DNA of 64,000 bases from Azoarcus sp. PA01 (GCA_001274695.2 LARU01000004.1:434001-498000); one strand, 5' to 3'; positions 9,026 to 18,344 are shown, counted from the first letter of the stretch. Numbers and translations: made by a program. The notes: generated by a model not told the origin, from the sequence alone.

Positions 9026-9804
9026 CAGGTTTTCTCCCTGCTCCGCGCGATTGCCCGCCTGCCGAGTTCGCCGCGGAAAAAGCTCGTGACAAAAGGATGA
9101 TCGAGTTCCATTGTTTCCTCCAGTGGGGCATAGCTGAGAATCCGCCGTTCCGCGAGGATCGCCACTTTCGACGACAGCGCCGCCAGCGTGTCGATATCGT
9201 GCGTCACGAGCACTACCGTCAGCCCGAGTTGGGCCTGCAGCGAGCGCACGAGTTCGACGAACGCCGCGCTGCGGTCCGGATCGAGGCCGGCCGTCGGCTC
9301 GTCGAGCAGCAGCAATTCGGGTTCCAGCGCCAGCGCCCGGGCGAGCGCGACGCGCTTCACCATGCCGCCCGACAGCTCGGCGGGCATCAATAGCGCGGTC
9401 GATGGTTCGAGCTCGACCATCGCCAGCTTCAACGCCACCAGATCGCGGATCTCCTTGGCCGTCACGACCCGCAGTTCGCGCAGCGGAAACCCGATGTTCT
9501 CGGCGACGTTCAGGGCCGAGAACAGTGCCCCATGCTGGAACAGCACACCGAAGCGCCGTCGCCGCGCCCGCTGCTCGCGAAGGCTGCCCGAGAACAGCCG
9601 CTCGCCGAACAGCGAAACCTCGCCGCGCGCCGGCTGCGTCAGCCCGATCATGTGCCGCAGCAGCGTCGTCTTGCCGCTGCCGGACCCGCCGACGAGCGCT
9701 ACAACTTCGCCGCGTGCGACTGACAGGTCGATGCCGTCGTGCACGAGGTTGCTGCCGAAGCGCGTGACGATGTCGCGCAGTTCGATGACGGATGCGTCGC
9801 TCAC
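9025..9804 (-). CDS. mlaF: ABC transporter ATP-binding protein (MlaF type)
   Basis: A 259-residue ATPase that would drive phospholipid transport with MlaE. Walker A is GGSGSGKTTL, the Q-loop is FQHGALFSALNV, the signature is LSGGMVKRVALARAL, Walker B is LLLLDEPTAGLDP, and the H-loop is VTHDID. The GTG at 9804 is chosen because GGGAGGG lies 8 bases before it. An alternative ATG at 9885 would overlap mlaE by ATGA but would add a low-complexity leader encoded by two hairpins. Its order in the operon (mlaE, mlaF, mlaD, lipoprotein) matches other MCE systems. Confidence 0.92.
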   Translation of the reverse strand: MSDASVIELRDIVTRFGSNLVHDGIDLSVARGEVVALVGGSGSGKTTLLRHMIGLTQPARGEVSLFGERLFSGSLREQRARRRRFGVLFQHGALFSALNVAENIGFPLRELRVVTAKEIRDLVALKLAMVELEPSTALLMPAELSGGMVKRVALARALALEPELLLLDEPTAGLDPDRSAAFVELVRSLQAQLGLTVVLVTHDIDTLAALSSKVAILAERRILSYAPLEETMELDHPFVTSFFRGELGRRAIARSREKT

Positions 9805-9825
9805 TCGGCTACCCTCCCGTCGCTG

Positions 9826-9872
9826 CGCGCCCTCCTCCAGAAGGGAGGACGCCCGCCCTTCGGGCGGCCCGG
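9826..9872. other. Twin stem-loops in mlaE-mlaF gap
   Basis: Two neighbouring inverted repeats sit between mlaE and the GTG start of mlaF: TCCTCC...GGAGGA and, next to it, CCGCCC...GGGCGG. There is no T-tract, so they are not obvious terminators. They may stabilise or attenuate the operon transcript, or be a dispersed palindromic element. Their presence argues against the longer mlaF reading frame that would translate through them. Confidence 0.5.
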
Positions 9873-9881
9873 CGGGGGCGC

Positions 9882-11006
9882 TCATCCGGGCACTCCGATC
9901 GAACGCGTCGCGATCGCGAACACCGCGTCGATGAGGATCACGACGGTGATCGCCGAGACGACCGACGCGGTCGTGTTGGCCGACAGGCTTTCGGTGTTCG
10001 GCCGCACGCGCAGGCCGAAATGACAGGCGACGAGCGCGATCGACAAGCCGAACACCGCGCCTTTCGCGATCCCGATGTAGAGGTTCGCGACCGGCACGAC
10101 GCGCGGCAACGTGTCGAGGAAAAAACCGAAGCCGAGATCGAGTTGCACCCATGCGGACACCATGCCGCCGAACAGCGCGACGGCCGAGGTCCACAGCACG
10201 AGCAAAGGCATTGCGATCGTCAGCGCGACCACTTTCGGCAGGACCAGGCGCGTCGTGCGCGAAATGCCCATCGCCGACAGTGCATCGAGCTCCTCGGTGA
10301 CGCGCATCACGCCGAGCTGGGCAGTCATCGCAGAACCGGATCGCCCGGCCACCAGCACCGAAACGAGGACCGGTCCGAGCTCCCGGACGATGCCGAGGCC
10401 GAGAATGTTGACGATGTAAATGTCCGCGCCGAAAGCCTGCAGTTGCAGCGCCGAAAGGTAGGACAACACCACGCCGATCAGGAAGCCGACGAGCGCCGCG
10501 ACCGGAGTGGCTTTGGCCCCGACCTTGTAGAGATTGGCCGAAATCTCGCGCACCGGCCAGTCGCGCGGGTGACGCAGCAGATAGGCGAGATCCAGGCACA
10601 GCTGTCCTGCCAGCCGCACGAAACCGGCGAGATGATGGGCAAAACCGAGGAGCGCCGCGCCGAGCACGACGACGGCGTCAGCCAGCGTGAAAGACCGGGG
10701 TTCGGGCAACGGTTCAGCGGCTGTCGCCTCGATGCGACCGATCACCTCGCGCAGTTCGTCGTCGGCGCTCAGGTCCTGCGGCCACTGTTCGCGCCACGCG
10801 TGCCACAACAGCGTCGCACCGAAACTGTCGAGCCGCGTTATGCCGTCGAGCTTCCAGCTGGCGTCATGCCCGGCCCGGGCAAGCAGGCGGCGGAATTCGT
10901 CGGCGCGCGGCGCGAGCGCGCGCAGCGTCCAGTCCCCTTCGAGCCGGCATTCAGGCCTCGCTCCCTTTCCGGCCGACGGCCCGCAGCTTGCAGTGGGCGC
11001 GCGCAC
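9882..11006 (-). CDS. mlaE: MlaE-family lipid ABC permease with N-terminal STAS domain
   Basis: A 374-residue protein. Residues about 20-95 look like a STAS domain (LEGDWTLRAL...SWKLDGITRLDSFGATLLWHAW). The rest is an MlaE/PF02405 permease with five to six helices and the signatures GLGIVRELGPVLVSVLVAGR and VTEELDALSAMGI. In the enteric Mla system the STAS subunit is a separate small protein, MlaB; here it is fused. The GTG start at 11006 lies 9 bp after ppx. The fusion and the PqiC-like lipoprotein suggest the second, YrbE/PqiC-like class of MCE transporters. Confidence 0.88.
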   Translation of the reverse strand: MRAPTASCGPSAGKGARPECRLEGDWTLRALAPRADEFRRLLARAGHDASWKLDGITRLDSFGATLLWHAWREQWPQDLSADDELREVIGRIEATAAEPLPEPRSFTLADAVVVLGAALLGFAHHLAGFVRLAGQLCLDLAYLLRHPRDWPVREISANLYKVGAKATPVAALVGFLIGVVLSYLSALQLQAFGADIYIVNILGLGIVRELGPVLVSVLVAGRSGSAMTAQLGVMRVTEELDALSAMGISRTTRLVLPKVVALTIAMPLLVLWTSAVALFGGMVSAWVQLDLGFGFFLDTLPRVVPVANLYIGIAKGAVFGLSIALVACHFGLRVRPNTESLSANTTASVVSAITVVILIDAVFAIATRSIGVPG

Positions 11007-11015
11007 GATCCGGCG

Positions 11016-12518
11016 TCAGGCGACCAGCGCCCGGCCGGGCGGCGTGCGCAGCACGAGACTGCGTCCGACCGACAGCCACTGTCGCTGCTCTTCCTCGATC
11101 GCGGCCGCAGTCAGCGGCAGCTTCTGCAGCCAGCCGTCGCGCGCGGTGACGACGAAGCCGCGCCCATCGCGTTCGATGTCGATCGGCGGGATGCCCCGTC
11201 CGTCGCGAGCGCGATGGACGATCACGGCAAGGCGCAGGCACACGATCAGCAGCCAGTCGCGGCTTTCTGGATCGATCGCCGCCACCCGTTCCAGCTTTCC
11301 GCGATGCGCCAGCACGATGCGCGCCAAGCGCCCCTGGTCCATGCGCGAGAAGCCCGGCATGTCGGCATTGGCGAGGATGTAGGCGCTGTGCTTGTGGTAG
11401 CTCGAGTGCGCGACCGAAACACCGACTTCGTGAAGCATCGCCGCCCAGCGCAGGAAGCGGCGGTCCGGGTGGTCGCTTTCGGCAGCTTCGGGAACCAGGC
11501 GCGACAGCAGGTGGGAAGCGGTGTCGGCAACGCTCGCGCCCTGTTTGCGATCCGTTCCATAACGCGCGACGAACGCGTTGACGGTCGCATCGCGCAAGTC
11601 GTGGTGATGGTAGCGGCCGAGCAGATCGTAGAGCACGCCCAGACGCAACGCTCCTTCCGAAAACACCATGTGCTCGAGATCGAACTCCTTGAACACTGCC
11701 GACATGATCGACAGCCCGCCGAGCAGCACCGGCAGGCGATCGCCCTTGAGCCCCGCCAGATCGGCGCGATCGATGCTGCCGGCTCGCAGCATCGCCGCTT
11801 TCAGGCGTTCCAGCCCGTCGCGCGTGATCCCGCTTTCCGAGAATCCGTTCTGCACGAGGATCTCGACGAGCGCCTTCGCCGATCCGCTCGAGCCGACCGC
11901 CACTTCCCAGCCGGTCTCGCGGTACGAATGGGCGATCGCCTGGAGCTCGCGCCGGGCGGCCAGCTCGGCTTCCCGCAAGCCGCGCTTGTCGATCCGCCCG
12001 CCTGGAAAATACTGCAGGCTGAAGCTCACGCAGCCCATGTAGAGGGACTCGAGCTGGAGCGGCTCGAAGCTCTTGCCGATGATAAATTCGGTCGACCCGC
12101 CGCCGATATCGACGACGAGCTGCTGGCGGTGCGGATCGGGCAGCGTATGCGCGACGCCGACATAGATCAGACGTGCTTCTTCGCGCCCCGCGATGACCTC
12201 GATCGGCACCCCGAGCGCCGCTTCGGCACGAGCGAGGAACTCGGGAGAGTTCTTCGCCACTCGCAGCGTGTTGGTCGCCACCGCCCGGACCGCATCAGGC
12301 GGAAAACCGCGCAGACGTTCGTTGAAGCGTTGCAGCGCGATCAGGCCGCGCTGCTGCGCCGCGACATCGAGCAGCTTGTCTGCCGACAGCCCGGCCGCCA
12401 GCCGCACCGCTTCCTTGAGTCCGTCGAGCGGATAGATCTGATCATTGACGATCCGGCCGACCTGGAGCCGGAAACTGTTGGAACCGAGGTCGATCGCTGC
12501 GATCAGTTCTTGCATCAT
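11016..12518 (-). CDS. ppx: Exopolyphosphatase (Ppx/GppA family)
   Basis: A 500-residue enzyme that removes phosphate from polyphosphate ends or hydrolyses pppGpp. The actin-fold motifs AAIDLGSNSFRLQVGR (near residue 7) and VVDIGGGSTEFIIGK (near residue 145) are clear. The C-terminal half contains an HD-like helical region (RWAAMLHEVGVSVAHSSYHKH). The ATG pair at 12518/12515 is used; an upstream in-frame codon adds a non-conserved leader. It is divergent from ppk with 183 bp between them, so polyphosphate synthesis and breakdown genes share a control region. It is followed closely by mlaE. Confidence 0.95.
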   Translation of the reverse strand: MMQELIAAIDLGSNSFRLQVGRIVNDQIYPLDGLKEAVRLAAGLSADKLLDVAAQQRGLIALQRFNERLRGFPPDAVRAVATNTLRVAKNSPEFLARAEAALGVPIEVIAGREEARLIYVGVAHTLPDPHRQQLVVDIGGGSTEFIIGKSFEPLQLESLYMGCVSFSLQYFPGGRIDKRGLREAELAARRELQAIAHSYRETGWEVAVGSSGSAKALVEILVQNGFSESGITRDGLERLKAAMLRAGSIDRADLAGLKGDRLPVLLGGLSIMSAVFKEFDLEHMVFSEGALRLGVLYDLLGRYHHHDLRDATVNAFVARYGTDRKQGASVADTASHLLSRLVPEAAESDHPDRRFLRWAAMLHEVGVSVAHSSYHKHSAYILANADMPGFSRMDQGRLARIVLAHRGKLERVAAIDPESRDWLLIVCLRLAVIVHRARDGRGIPPIDIERDGRGFVVTARDGWLQKLPLTAAAIEEEQRQWLSVGRSLVLRTPPGRALVA

Positions 12519-12642
12519 CGTGTAGGCACGCAATCGCGCAGGTCGAAGTGGCCGCCATTCTACCACCCGGCCTTGCGACACAAGCTGCGCCGGATGCGGA
12601 CGGGTTCCGCCCCGGATTCACGCTTGTCATGGCTGCCGGCGC

Positions 12643-12671
12643 ACGTCATGCATTTGCAGCACATTTGTCAC
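12643..12671 (+). promoter_or_regulatory. Possible Pho box upstream of ppk
   Basis: Three 7-base units stand exactly 11 bp apart before ppk: ACGTCAT (12643), TTGCAGC (12654) and TTGTCAC (12665), each followed by a 4-base spacer (GCAT, ACAT, ATAA). PhoB boxes are direct CTGTCAT-like 7-mers with 4-base AT-rich spacers, so spacing fits well and the outer units fit in sequence. The middle unit is poor. PhoB control of ppk is known in several proteobacteria; here it is inferred. Confidence 0.4.
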
Positions 12672-12701
12672 ATAATCCCCGCAGGCACACCCGCAGCCAT
12701 A

Positions 12702-14792
12702 ATGAGACCCATGCACAGGCCCCCGCTAAACCAGCTTTTCCCCACCGAGCATTTCATCAATCGGGAGCTGTCTCTTCTCCAGTTCCAGCGCCGGGTGCTG
12801 GCCCAGGCGGCCGACCGCACCGTTCCGCTGCTCGAGCGCTTGCGCTTCCTGTGCATCGTGTCGAGCAATCTCGACGAGTTCTTCGAAATCCGGGTGTCCG
12901 GCATCAAGGAACAGATCCGCCTCGGCAGCCGTACTGCCGGCAATGACGGCCTGCTGCCGACCGAGTTGCTCGATCGCGTCAGCCTCGAAGTCCACAGCAT
13001 CATCGCCCAGCAGTACGAACTGCTCAACGACGACATCCTGCCGGCGCTCGAAGCCGAAAGCATCGTGTTCCCGCGCCGGCCCCTGTGGACCGACGCGCAG
13101 CGGGCATGGGTGCGCGATTATTTCCTGCGCGAAGTGATCCCGGTCCTCACGCCGATCGGCCTCGATCCGGCACATCCGTTTCCACGCGTGCTCAACAAGA
13201 GCCTGAATTTCGCCGTCGAGCTCGAAGGGCTCGACGCTTTCGGCCGCGATTCGGGCGCAGCGATCGTCCAGGCGCCGCGCGCGCTGCCGCGGGTGATCCG
13301 GCTGCCGCGCGAAATCTGCGCGCACGAGTACAGCTTCGTCTTCCTGTCGTCGGTGCTGCATGCGCACGTCGGCGAGCTGTTCTCCGGGATGCGCGTGTTG
13401 GGCTGTTACCAGTTCCGCGTGACGCGCAACTCGGACCTCTTCGTCGACGAAGAAGAAGTCAAGGACCTGCGCGTATCGCTGAAAGGCGAGCTGCAGCAGC
13501 GCCACTTCGGCGACGCGGTGCGGCTCGAGATTGCCGACAACTGCTCGGAAAAAATGGCGGCGTTCCTGCTGCAGCACTTCCGGCTCGGCCCGAAGGATCT
13601 GTACAGCATGCCGGGCATCGTCAACCTGGTGCGCCTGATGCAGGTGACGGACTGGGTGAACCGTCCCGACCTGAATTACCCGCCTTTCCTGCCTGGCCTG
13701 CCGAAAACGCTCGAAAAAGGCCGCGAGATCTTCGATGCGATCCGCAAGCAGGACGTGCTGCTGCACCACCCGTTCCAGAGCTTCACGCCGGTCATCGACC
13801 TGCTGCGGGCAGCGGCCGACGACCCGCAGGTGCTGGCGATCAAGATGACGGTGTATCGCACCGGGACCGATTCGGTGCTGATGGAACATCTCGTGCGCGC
13901 CGCGCAGAAAGGCAAGGAAGTGACCGTCGTCCTCGAACTGATGGCGCGCTTCGACGAAGAGGCGAACATCAACTGGGCGAATCGCCTCGAGGAAGTCGGC
14001 GCGCACGTCGTCTACGGCGTGTTCGGCTACAAGACCCATGCGAAGCTGCTGATGCTGGTGCGCCGGGAAGAAGACGGGCTGCGCCGCTACGTGCACATGG
14101 GCACCGGCAATTACCATCCGCGCACGACACGCTTCTACACCGACTTCGGCTTGCTCACGTGCAACGAGGAGATCGGCCAGGACGTCGCCGAAGTCTTCAA
14201 GCAGCTCACCGGCCTTGGCAAGGCGAGCACGCTGAAGCATCTGTGGCAGGCGCCGTTCGCGCTGCAGTCGAACGTCGTCGCCGCGATCAACGCCGAGGCA
14301 GAGTTCGCACGTGCCGGTCGGCGTGCGCACATCATCGCGAAGATGAACGCGCTGCTCGAACCGGAAACGATCGAGGCGCTCTATGGCGCCTCGCAGGCCG
14401 GCGTCGATATCGACCTGATCGTGCGCGGACCGTGCGCGCTGCGGCCGGGCGTCGCCGGGCTGTCGGAGAACATCCGCGTGCGCTCGGTCATCGGGCGCTT
14501 CCTCGAACACCATCGGATCTTCTATTTCCGCGCCGACGGCGACGACCTGGTTTACCTGTCGAGCGCCGACTGGATGGACCGCAATTTCTTCGGCCGCATC
14601 GAGATCGCGTTTCCGGTGCTCGACCAGCGCCTGAAACGGCGCGTGATCAAGGAAGGCCTGCGCGCCTACCTCGGCGACAACTGCCAGGCCTGGGAGATGC
14701 TCGAAGACGGGCGCTATCGCCGCAAGACGCCGCGCGGCGTACGGCGCGCGGCGCAGATGGTCCTGCTCACCGAGCTGTCGGCGAGCCGTTGA
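12702..14792 (+). CDS. ppk: Polyphosphate kinase 1
   Basis: A 696-residue PPK1 that polymerises the gamma-phosphate of ATP into polyphosphate. The N domain starts FINRELSLLQFQRRVL. The head domain and the two phospholipase-D-like C domains contain FGYKTHAKLLMLVRR, with the predicted phosphohistidine at H446, then HMGTGNYHPRTTRFYTD (H472 region) and SADWMDRNFFGRIE. Length matches the family (about 690). The ATG at 12702 is followed by another in-frame ATG at 12711; neither has a strong ribosome site. A long open frame extends far upstream but is only antisense of mlaE and ppx. Confidence 0.96.
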   Translation: MRPMHRPPLNQLFPTEHFINRELSLLQFQRRVLAQAADRTVPLLERLRFLCIVSSNLDEFFEIRVSGIKEQIRLGSRTAGNDGLLPTELLDRVSLEVHSIIAQQYELLNDDILPALEAESIVFPRRPLWTDAQRAWVRDYFLREVIPVLTPIGLDPAHPFPRVLNKSLNFAVELEGLDAFGRDSGAAIVQAPRALPRVIRLPREICAHEYSFVFLSSVLHAHVGELFSGMRVLGCYQFRVTRNSDLFVDEEEVKDLRVSLKGELQQRHFGDAVRLEIADNCSEKMAAFLLQHFRLGPKDLYSMPGIVNLVRLMQVTDWVNRPDLNYPPFLPGLPKTLEKGREIFDAIRKQDVLLHHPFQSFTPVIDLLRAAADDPQVLAIKMTVYRTGTDSVLMEHLVRAAQKGKEVTVVLELMARFDEEANINWANRLEEVGAHVVYGVFGYKTHAKLLMLVRREEDGLRRYVHMGTGNYHPRTTRFYTDFGLLTCNEEIGQDVAEVFKQLTGLGKASTLKHLWQAPFALQSNVVAAINAEAEFARAGRRAHIIAKMNALLEPETIEALYGASQAGVDIDLIVRGPCALRPGVAGLSENIRVRSVIGRFLEHHRIFYFRADGDDLVYLSSADWMDRNFFGRIEIAFPVLDQRLKRRVIKEGLRAYLGDNCQAWEMLEDGRYRRKTPRGVRRAAQMVLLTELSASR

Positions 14793-14929
14793 CGGCCGGC
14801 GAACGGCGGGTAACCGATTCTGGACCGGTCGGCTGGCGAAATTGGCGACAAACGGCGGCAGCCAGAGGTCACGGCCGGGATCGATGACTCCGACCCGGGG
14901 CTCCCGGAGCTACGCCTTCATGATTAGTC

Positions 14930-15060
14930 ATCTTGCCTTACGACCGCATTTCGCGAGGCTTGCAAGCAGGTCGAAACATCGGCGCCCTTTGGGAAATACT
15001 GCCGCAATAGCCCATTCGTATTTTCATTGGTCGCACGCTGACACGCTCTCCGACTTGCGG
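14930..15060 (-). pseudogene. IS30-family transposase fragment
   Basis: The only recognisable content of the 561-base gap between ppk and the sensor kinase. On the minus strand, codons about 15034-14972 read ATNENTNGLLRQYFPKGADV, which is the highly conserved block next to the catalytic glutamate of IS30-family transposases. The sequence before and after quickly loses similarity, and no start codon or full frame exists. The rest of the gap (14793-14929 and 15061-15353) shows no gene. It is a scar of a past insertion. Confidence 0.7.
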
Positions 15061-15353
15061 GGCGGCCAAGTTGATCCAAAGCAAGACGAGAAATGCGCTC
15101 ACTGCGTACCATCGCGCGGATTGCTTGAATGCGATCAACGGCGCTCGACGTCTTCTGTTCGTCATGGATCGATCCGAACGCTAGCCGCATCGTGTTCGTG
15201 CAGGCGCTGACTCGCGTCGAAATTGCTCGGCAGCAAAGGCCTGCTTCCAGCGCGAGCGATACATGAGGTCCATGGATTCGCCGCGCCGACCTCAGCGATG
15301 TAGTTCAAAATTCGGCCCGATCGAGCGGGGCCCAGCGAAGGGGAACACGCGTA

Positions 15354-18218
15354 ATGCGCGAGCGCGTCGCCGTATTGGTCGTCGATGATCGACCGTCGAA
15401 CCTGTCCGCCATTGAGGCGCTCCTCGAGGATCAGGACGTCGATCTCGTGAAGGCATTGTCGGGCACCGAGGCGCTGCGCCATACGCTCACGCAGGACTTC
15501 GCGCTCATCCTGCTCGACGTGCAGATGCCCGGCATGGACGGCTTCGAGACGGCCGAACTGATGCGCGCCAATCCGAAGACACGCCATCTGCCGATTATTT
15601 TCGTCACCGCCTGGATGTCGGAGACCACGCTGCAGTTCAAGGGCTATGAGCTTGGCGCGGTCGACTACCTGATCAAGCCCTTCGCGCCGCACATCCTGCG
15701 CGGCAAGGTGAGCGTCTTCTGTCAGCTCTACCGCCAACGTCGCGAACTCGAAGCGGCTAAGGCTCGGCTCGAGGCGACCGTCCAAGAGCGGGTCGAGCAG
15801 TTGCGGGAAAGCGAGGAGCGCTTCCGCCTGCTGGCGACGCATGCGCCGGTCGGCATCTATCAGTTTGATCGCGACGGCAACTGCGTGTCCGCCAACCCCT
15901 GCTGGTACACGATGTGTGGCTTGACGCCGGAGGGCGCAGCGGGGCAAGGCTGGTGGGCCACGCTGCATCCCGATGACGAACCGCTCATCGCCGCGGCGAT
16001 TCGCAACGCCTTCGCGCACGATACCGGGTATGCGCTCGAATACCGCATTGTGAGCGGAAACAGGACGACTCGGACCGTCCTGGCACGCGCCGAAATGAGC
16101 CGGGATCACGCAGGCCGACCGCGCCACCTTTTCGGGACGGTGCTCGACATCACCGACCGCAAGACCGCCGAGAACGAGATGATGTTGGCCAAGGCCGATG
16201 CCGAGCGGGCGAACGAGGCCAAGTCCCGCTTCCTGGCCGCCGCGAGCCATGACCTGCGCCAGCCGCTGGCGGCGATGACGCTCTACCTCGATGTCCTGCA
16301 AAAGGAAGTGGCGGCGAACAGTCAGCCGCTCGTCGGTGACCTGCGCCAATGCGTCGGCAGTTTGAGCAAGCTGCTGACCGACCTCCTCGACATGAGCAAG
16401 CTCGAGGCTGGCGTAGTGCGGCCTACGGTCTCGAATTTTCGGGTCAATGACCTCCTGGCAAGCTTGCTGTCGGTGCATGCCCCGCAAGCACGGCTAAAAG
16501 GGCTGTGGCTGAGCTACGTGTCGACCAGGTTAACGGCCCGCACCGACGCCGTCCTTTTCCAGCGCATGCTCGGCAATCTGATCGCGAACGCCGTCCGCTA
16601 CACGGAGCAGGGCCGCATTCTGGTCGGCTGCCGCCGGCGCGCAGGGATAGCCTGGATCGAGGTCTGGGATACCGGCATCGGCATTCCACCCGACAAGACG
16701 AGCGAGATTTTCGAGGAGTTCAAGCAGCTGGGCGACGGCGCTCGTACCCGCGGCAGCGGCTTGGGCCTTGCCATCGTCGCGAAGACTGCAGCGCTCCTCG
16801 GTCTGCGGATTCGGGTCAACTCGCGGCCAGGGCACGGGTCCATGTTCGCGCTCGAACTGCCGCTTGGCGAGGCGATCGAGCAACCGTTGCAGGCGCGGGC
16901 ACCCCAGCGCCGTTCGCTGCGCATCGCGCTCGTCGAGGATAATCGCCCCGTTCTTCTGGCGGTGAAGTGCGCGCTCGAGTCCGTCGGACATGAAGTCATC
17001 GCGGCAGAAAGCCGCCGCGAGCTGGTCGAGGCGCTCGGCGGGCGTCGCCCCGACGTCGTACTGTCGGACTATCGGCTGACGGCAGGCGAAACGGGTTTTG
17101 ACGTCATAGACTCGGTACGGGAACTCCACGGCAGCTTGATCCCCGCCCTCGTCATGACCGGTGAAACCGCTCCCAGCTTGATCCGCGAGATGGCCGATCG
17201 GGGCATCGCAGTGCAGCACAAGCCGCTGGATCTGGACGCGCTGCAACTCGGTCTGGCCAGTATCGTCCCGACGGAATCGGGAATCGATCCGCTGACCGGG
17301 GTCTGGAACCCCCGTCGTCTCGAGGACGCTGCCCGCCATGCCCTCCATGCCGGACAACGCCGCGAACAGGCGGTGTCGCTGATCCGGTTCGACATCGATC
17401 GCTTCCCGGATCTCGCCGGCGAGTTCGGTTCGCAGCAGGCGGATGACGTCCTGCGTGAGATCGCGCGGCGAGCGGGCGCGATCCTGTGCGAGGGCGACGC
17501 GCTGGCCCGCAGAGGCGGCGACGCGTTCCTCGTACTTGCTAAAGCTTCTGCAACTGACGCTGAGACCCTGGCTGAAAATCTGCGACGCGCCATCGAGTCC
17601 GCCCCCTGTCTGGCCGTGGACAGAGTCAGCGCGAGCTTTGGTGTCGCCGAGCATATCGCCGGGGAGCCGTACGAGGAATGGCTGGCGCGTGCCGACGACG
17701 CCCTCCATTTGGCGCGGAACAGCGGTGGCAACTGCGTACGGCTGCATCCTGCTAACCAACTATGGACGCTGCGCCGACCGATCGACGGGCGTTTCGTCCA
17801 GCTCGTCTGGCACGAACACTACTGCTGCGGCGAGCCGACGATCGACGCGCAGCACCGGGCTTTGTTCGAACAGGCCAACGCGCTGCTGACGGATCTGCTG
17901 GGGGGATGCCCCGCGCCCGAGCTCGCGCTGGCGGCGCGGCAGATGTTGAACGACGTCGCGAGGCATTCCCGCGACGAAGAGCGGGTTCTCGAGGCGGCCG
18001 GCTATCCTCACCTCGACCGCCACCGGACCGATCACGCCGCGTTACTGCGCAAGGCCGGGAATGTCCTGGCCCGCCTCGAGAAGGACGCTGGGCGCATGTC
18101 CGAGCTGATCGAGTTCCTCGCTTACCAAGTAATCGCCCTGCACATTCTCGGGGCAGACCGCGAGTATGCAACCCACCTCAAAGCGGTCGGTTCAAGCGCG
18201 AGCTCTGAACTAGCTTGA
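15354..18218 (+). CDS. Multidomain hybrid sensor kinase with hemerythrin domain
   Basis: A 954-residue cytoplasmic signalling protein with no membrane segment. Domains in order: receiver 1 (residues 5-120, phospho-acceptor D55); a short coiled coil (130-150); PAS (about 152-270); HisKA with H299 in AAASHDLRQPL; HATPase with N-box NLIANAVRYT, DTGIGIP and GSGLGLAIV; receiver 2 (523-635, D572); a GGDEF-like domain (about 643-797) whose signature is GGDAF (721-725), so cyclase activity is doubtful; and a hemerythrin domain (812-942) with possible iron ligands H822, H834, H871, E875, H890, H894, H930 and D935. Hemerythrin domains bind a di-iron site and O2, so the protein may read oxygen or redox state. 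It stands alone between decayed sequences; no cognate output gene is adjacent. The start ATG at 15354 directly precedes the first receiver domain. Confidence 0.9.
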   Translation: MRERVAVLVVDDRPSNLSAIEALLEDQDVDLVKALSGTEALRHTLTQDFALILLDVQMPGMDGFETAELMRANPKTRHLPIIFVTAWMSETTLQFKGYELGAVDYLIKPFAPHILRGKVSVFCQLYRQRRELEAAKARLEATVQERVEQLRESEERFRLLATHAPVGIYQFDRDGNCVSANPCWYTMCGLTPEGAAGQGWWATLHPDDEPLIAAAIRNAFAHDTGYALEYRIVSGNRTTRTVLARAEMSRDHAGRPRHLFGTVLDITDRKTAENEMMLAKADAERANEAKSRFLAAASHDLRQPLAAMTLYLDVLQKEVAANSQPLVGDLRQCVGSLSKLLTDLLDMSKLEAGVVRPTVSNFRVNDLLASLLSVHAPQARLKGLWLSYVSTRLTARTDAVLFQRMLGNLIANAVRYTEQGRILVGCRRRAGIAWIEVWDTGIGIPPDKTSEIFEEFKQLGDGARTRGSGLGLAIVAKTAALLGLRIRVNSRPGHGSMFALELPLGEAIEQPLQARAPQRRSLRIALVEDNRPVLLAVKCALESVGHEVIAAESRRELVEALGGRRPDVVLSDYRLTAGETGFDVIDSVRELHGSLIPALVMTGETAPSLIREMADRGIAVQHKPLDLDALQLGLASIVPTESGIDPLTGVWNPRRLEDAARHALHAGQRREQAVSLIRFDIDRFPDLAGEFGSQQADDVLREIARRAGAILCEGDALARRGGDAFLVLAKASATDAETLAENLRRAIESAPCLAVDRVSASFGVAEHIAGEPYEEWLARADDALHLARNSGGNCVRLHPANQLWTLRRPIDGRFVQLVWHEHYCCGEPTIDAQHRALFEQANALLTDLLGGCPAPELALAARQMLNDVARHSRDEERVLEAAGYPHLDRHRTDHAALLRKAGNVLARLEKDAGRMSELIEFLAYQVIALHILGADREYATHLKAVGSSASSELA

Positions 18219-18344
18219 CGCGGTCGCTCCGCGCACGCGGCAGGTTCGCGCCCGCACACGTCGAGACAAGGACCTCCCCCGACATTCAGTCAGCACGGGG
18301 ACGGTAACGGCGCCGGGCAGCCGCACCGTCATTCATGGTTCATC

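Noticed and set aside
9805..9885. ATG 9885 as the mlaF start (ATGA overlap with mlaE)
   Set aside because: It would translate through two hairpins into a low-complexity leader, whereas GTG 9804 has a strong ribosome site directly before the conserved ABC domain.
9792..14792. One plus-strand open frame of more than 1600 codons
   Set aside because: Only 12702-14792 has protein family similarity (ppk). The earlier part is the antisense of mlaE and ppx, kept open by high GC and codon bias.
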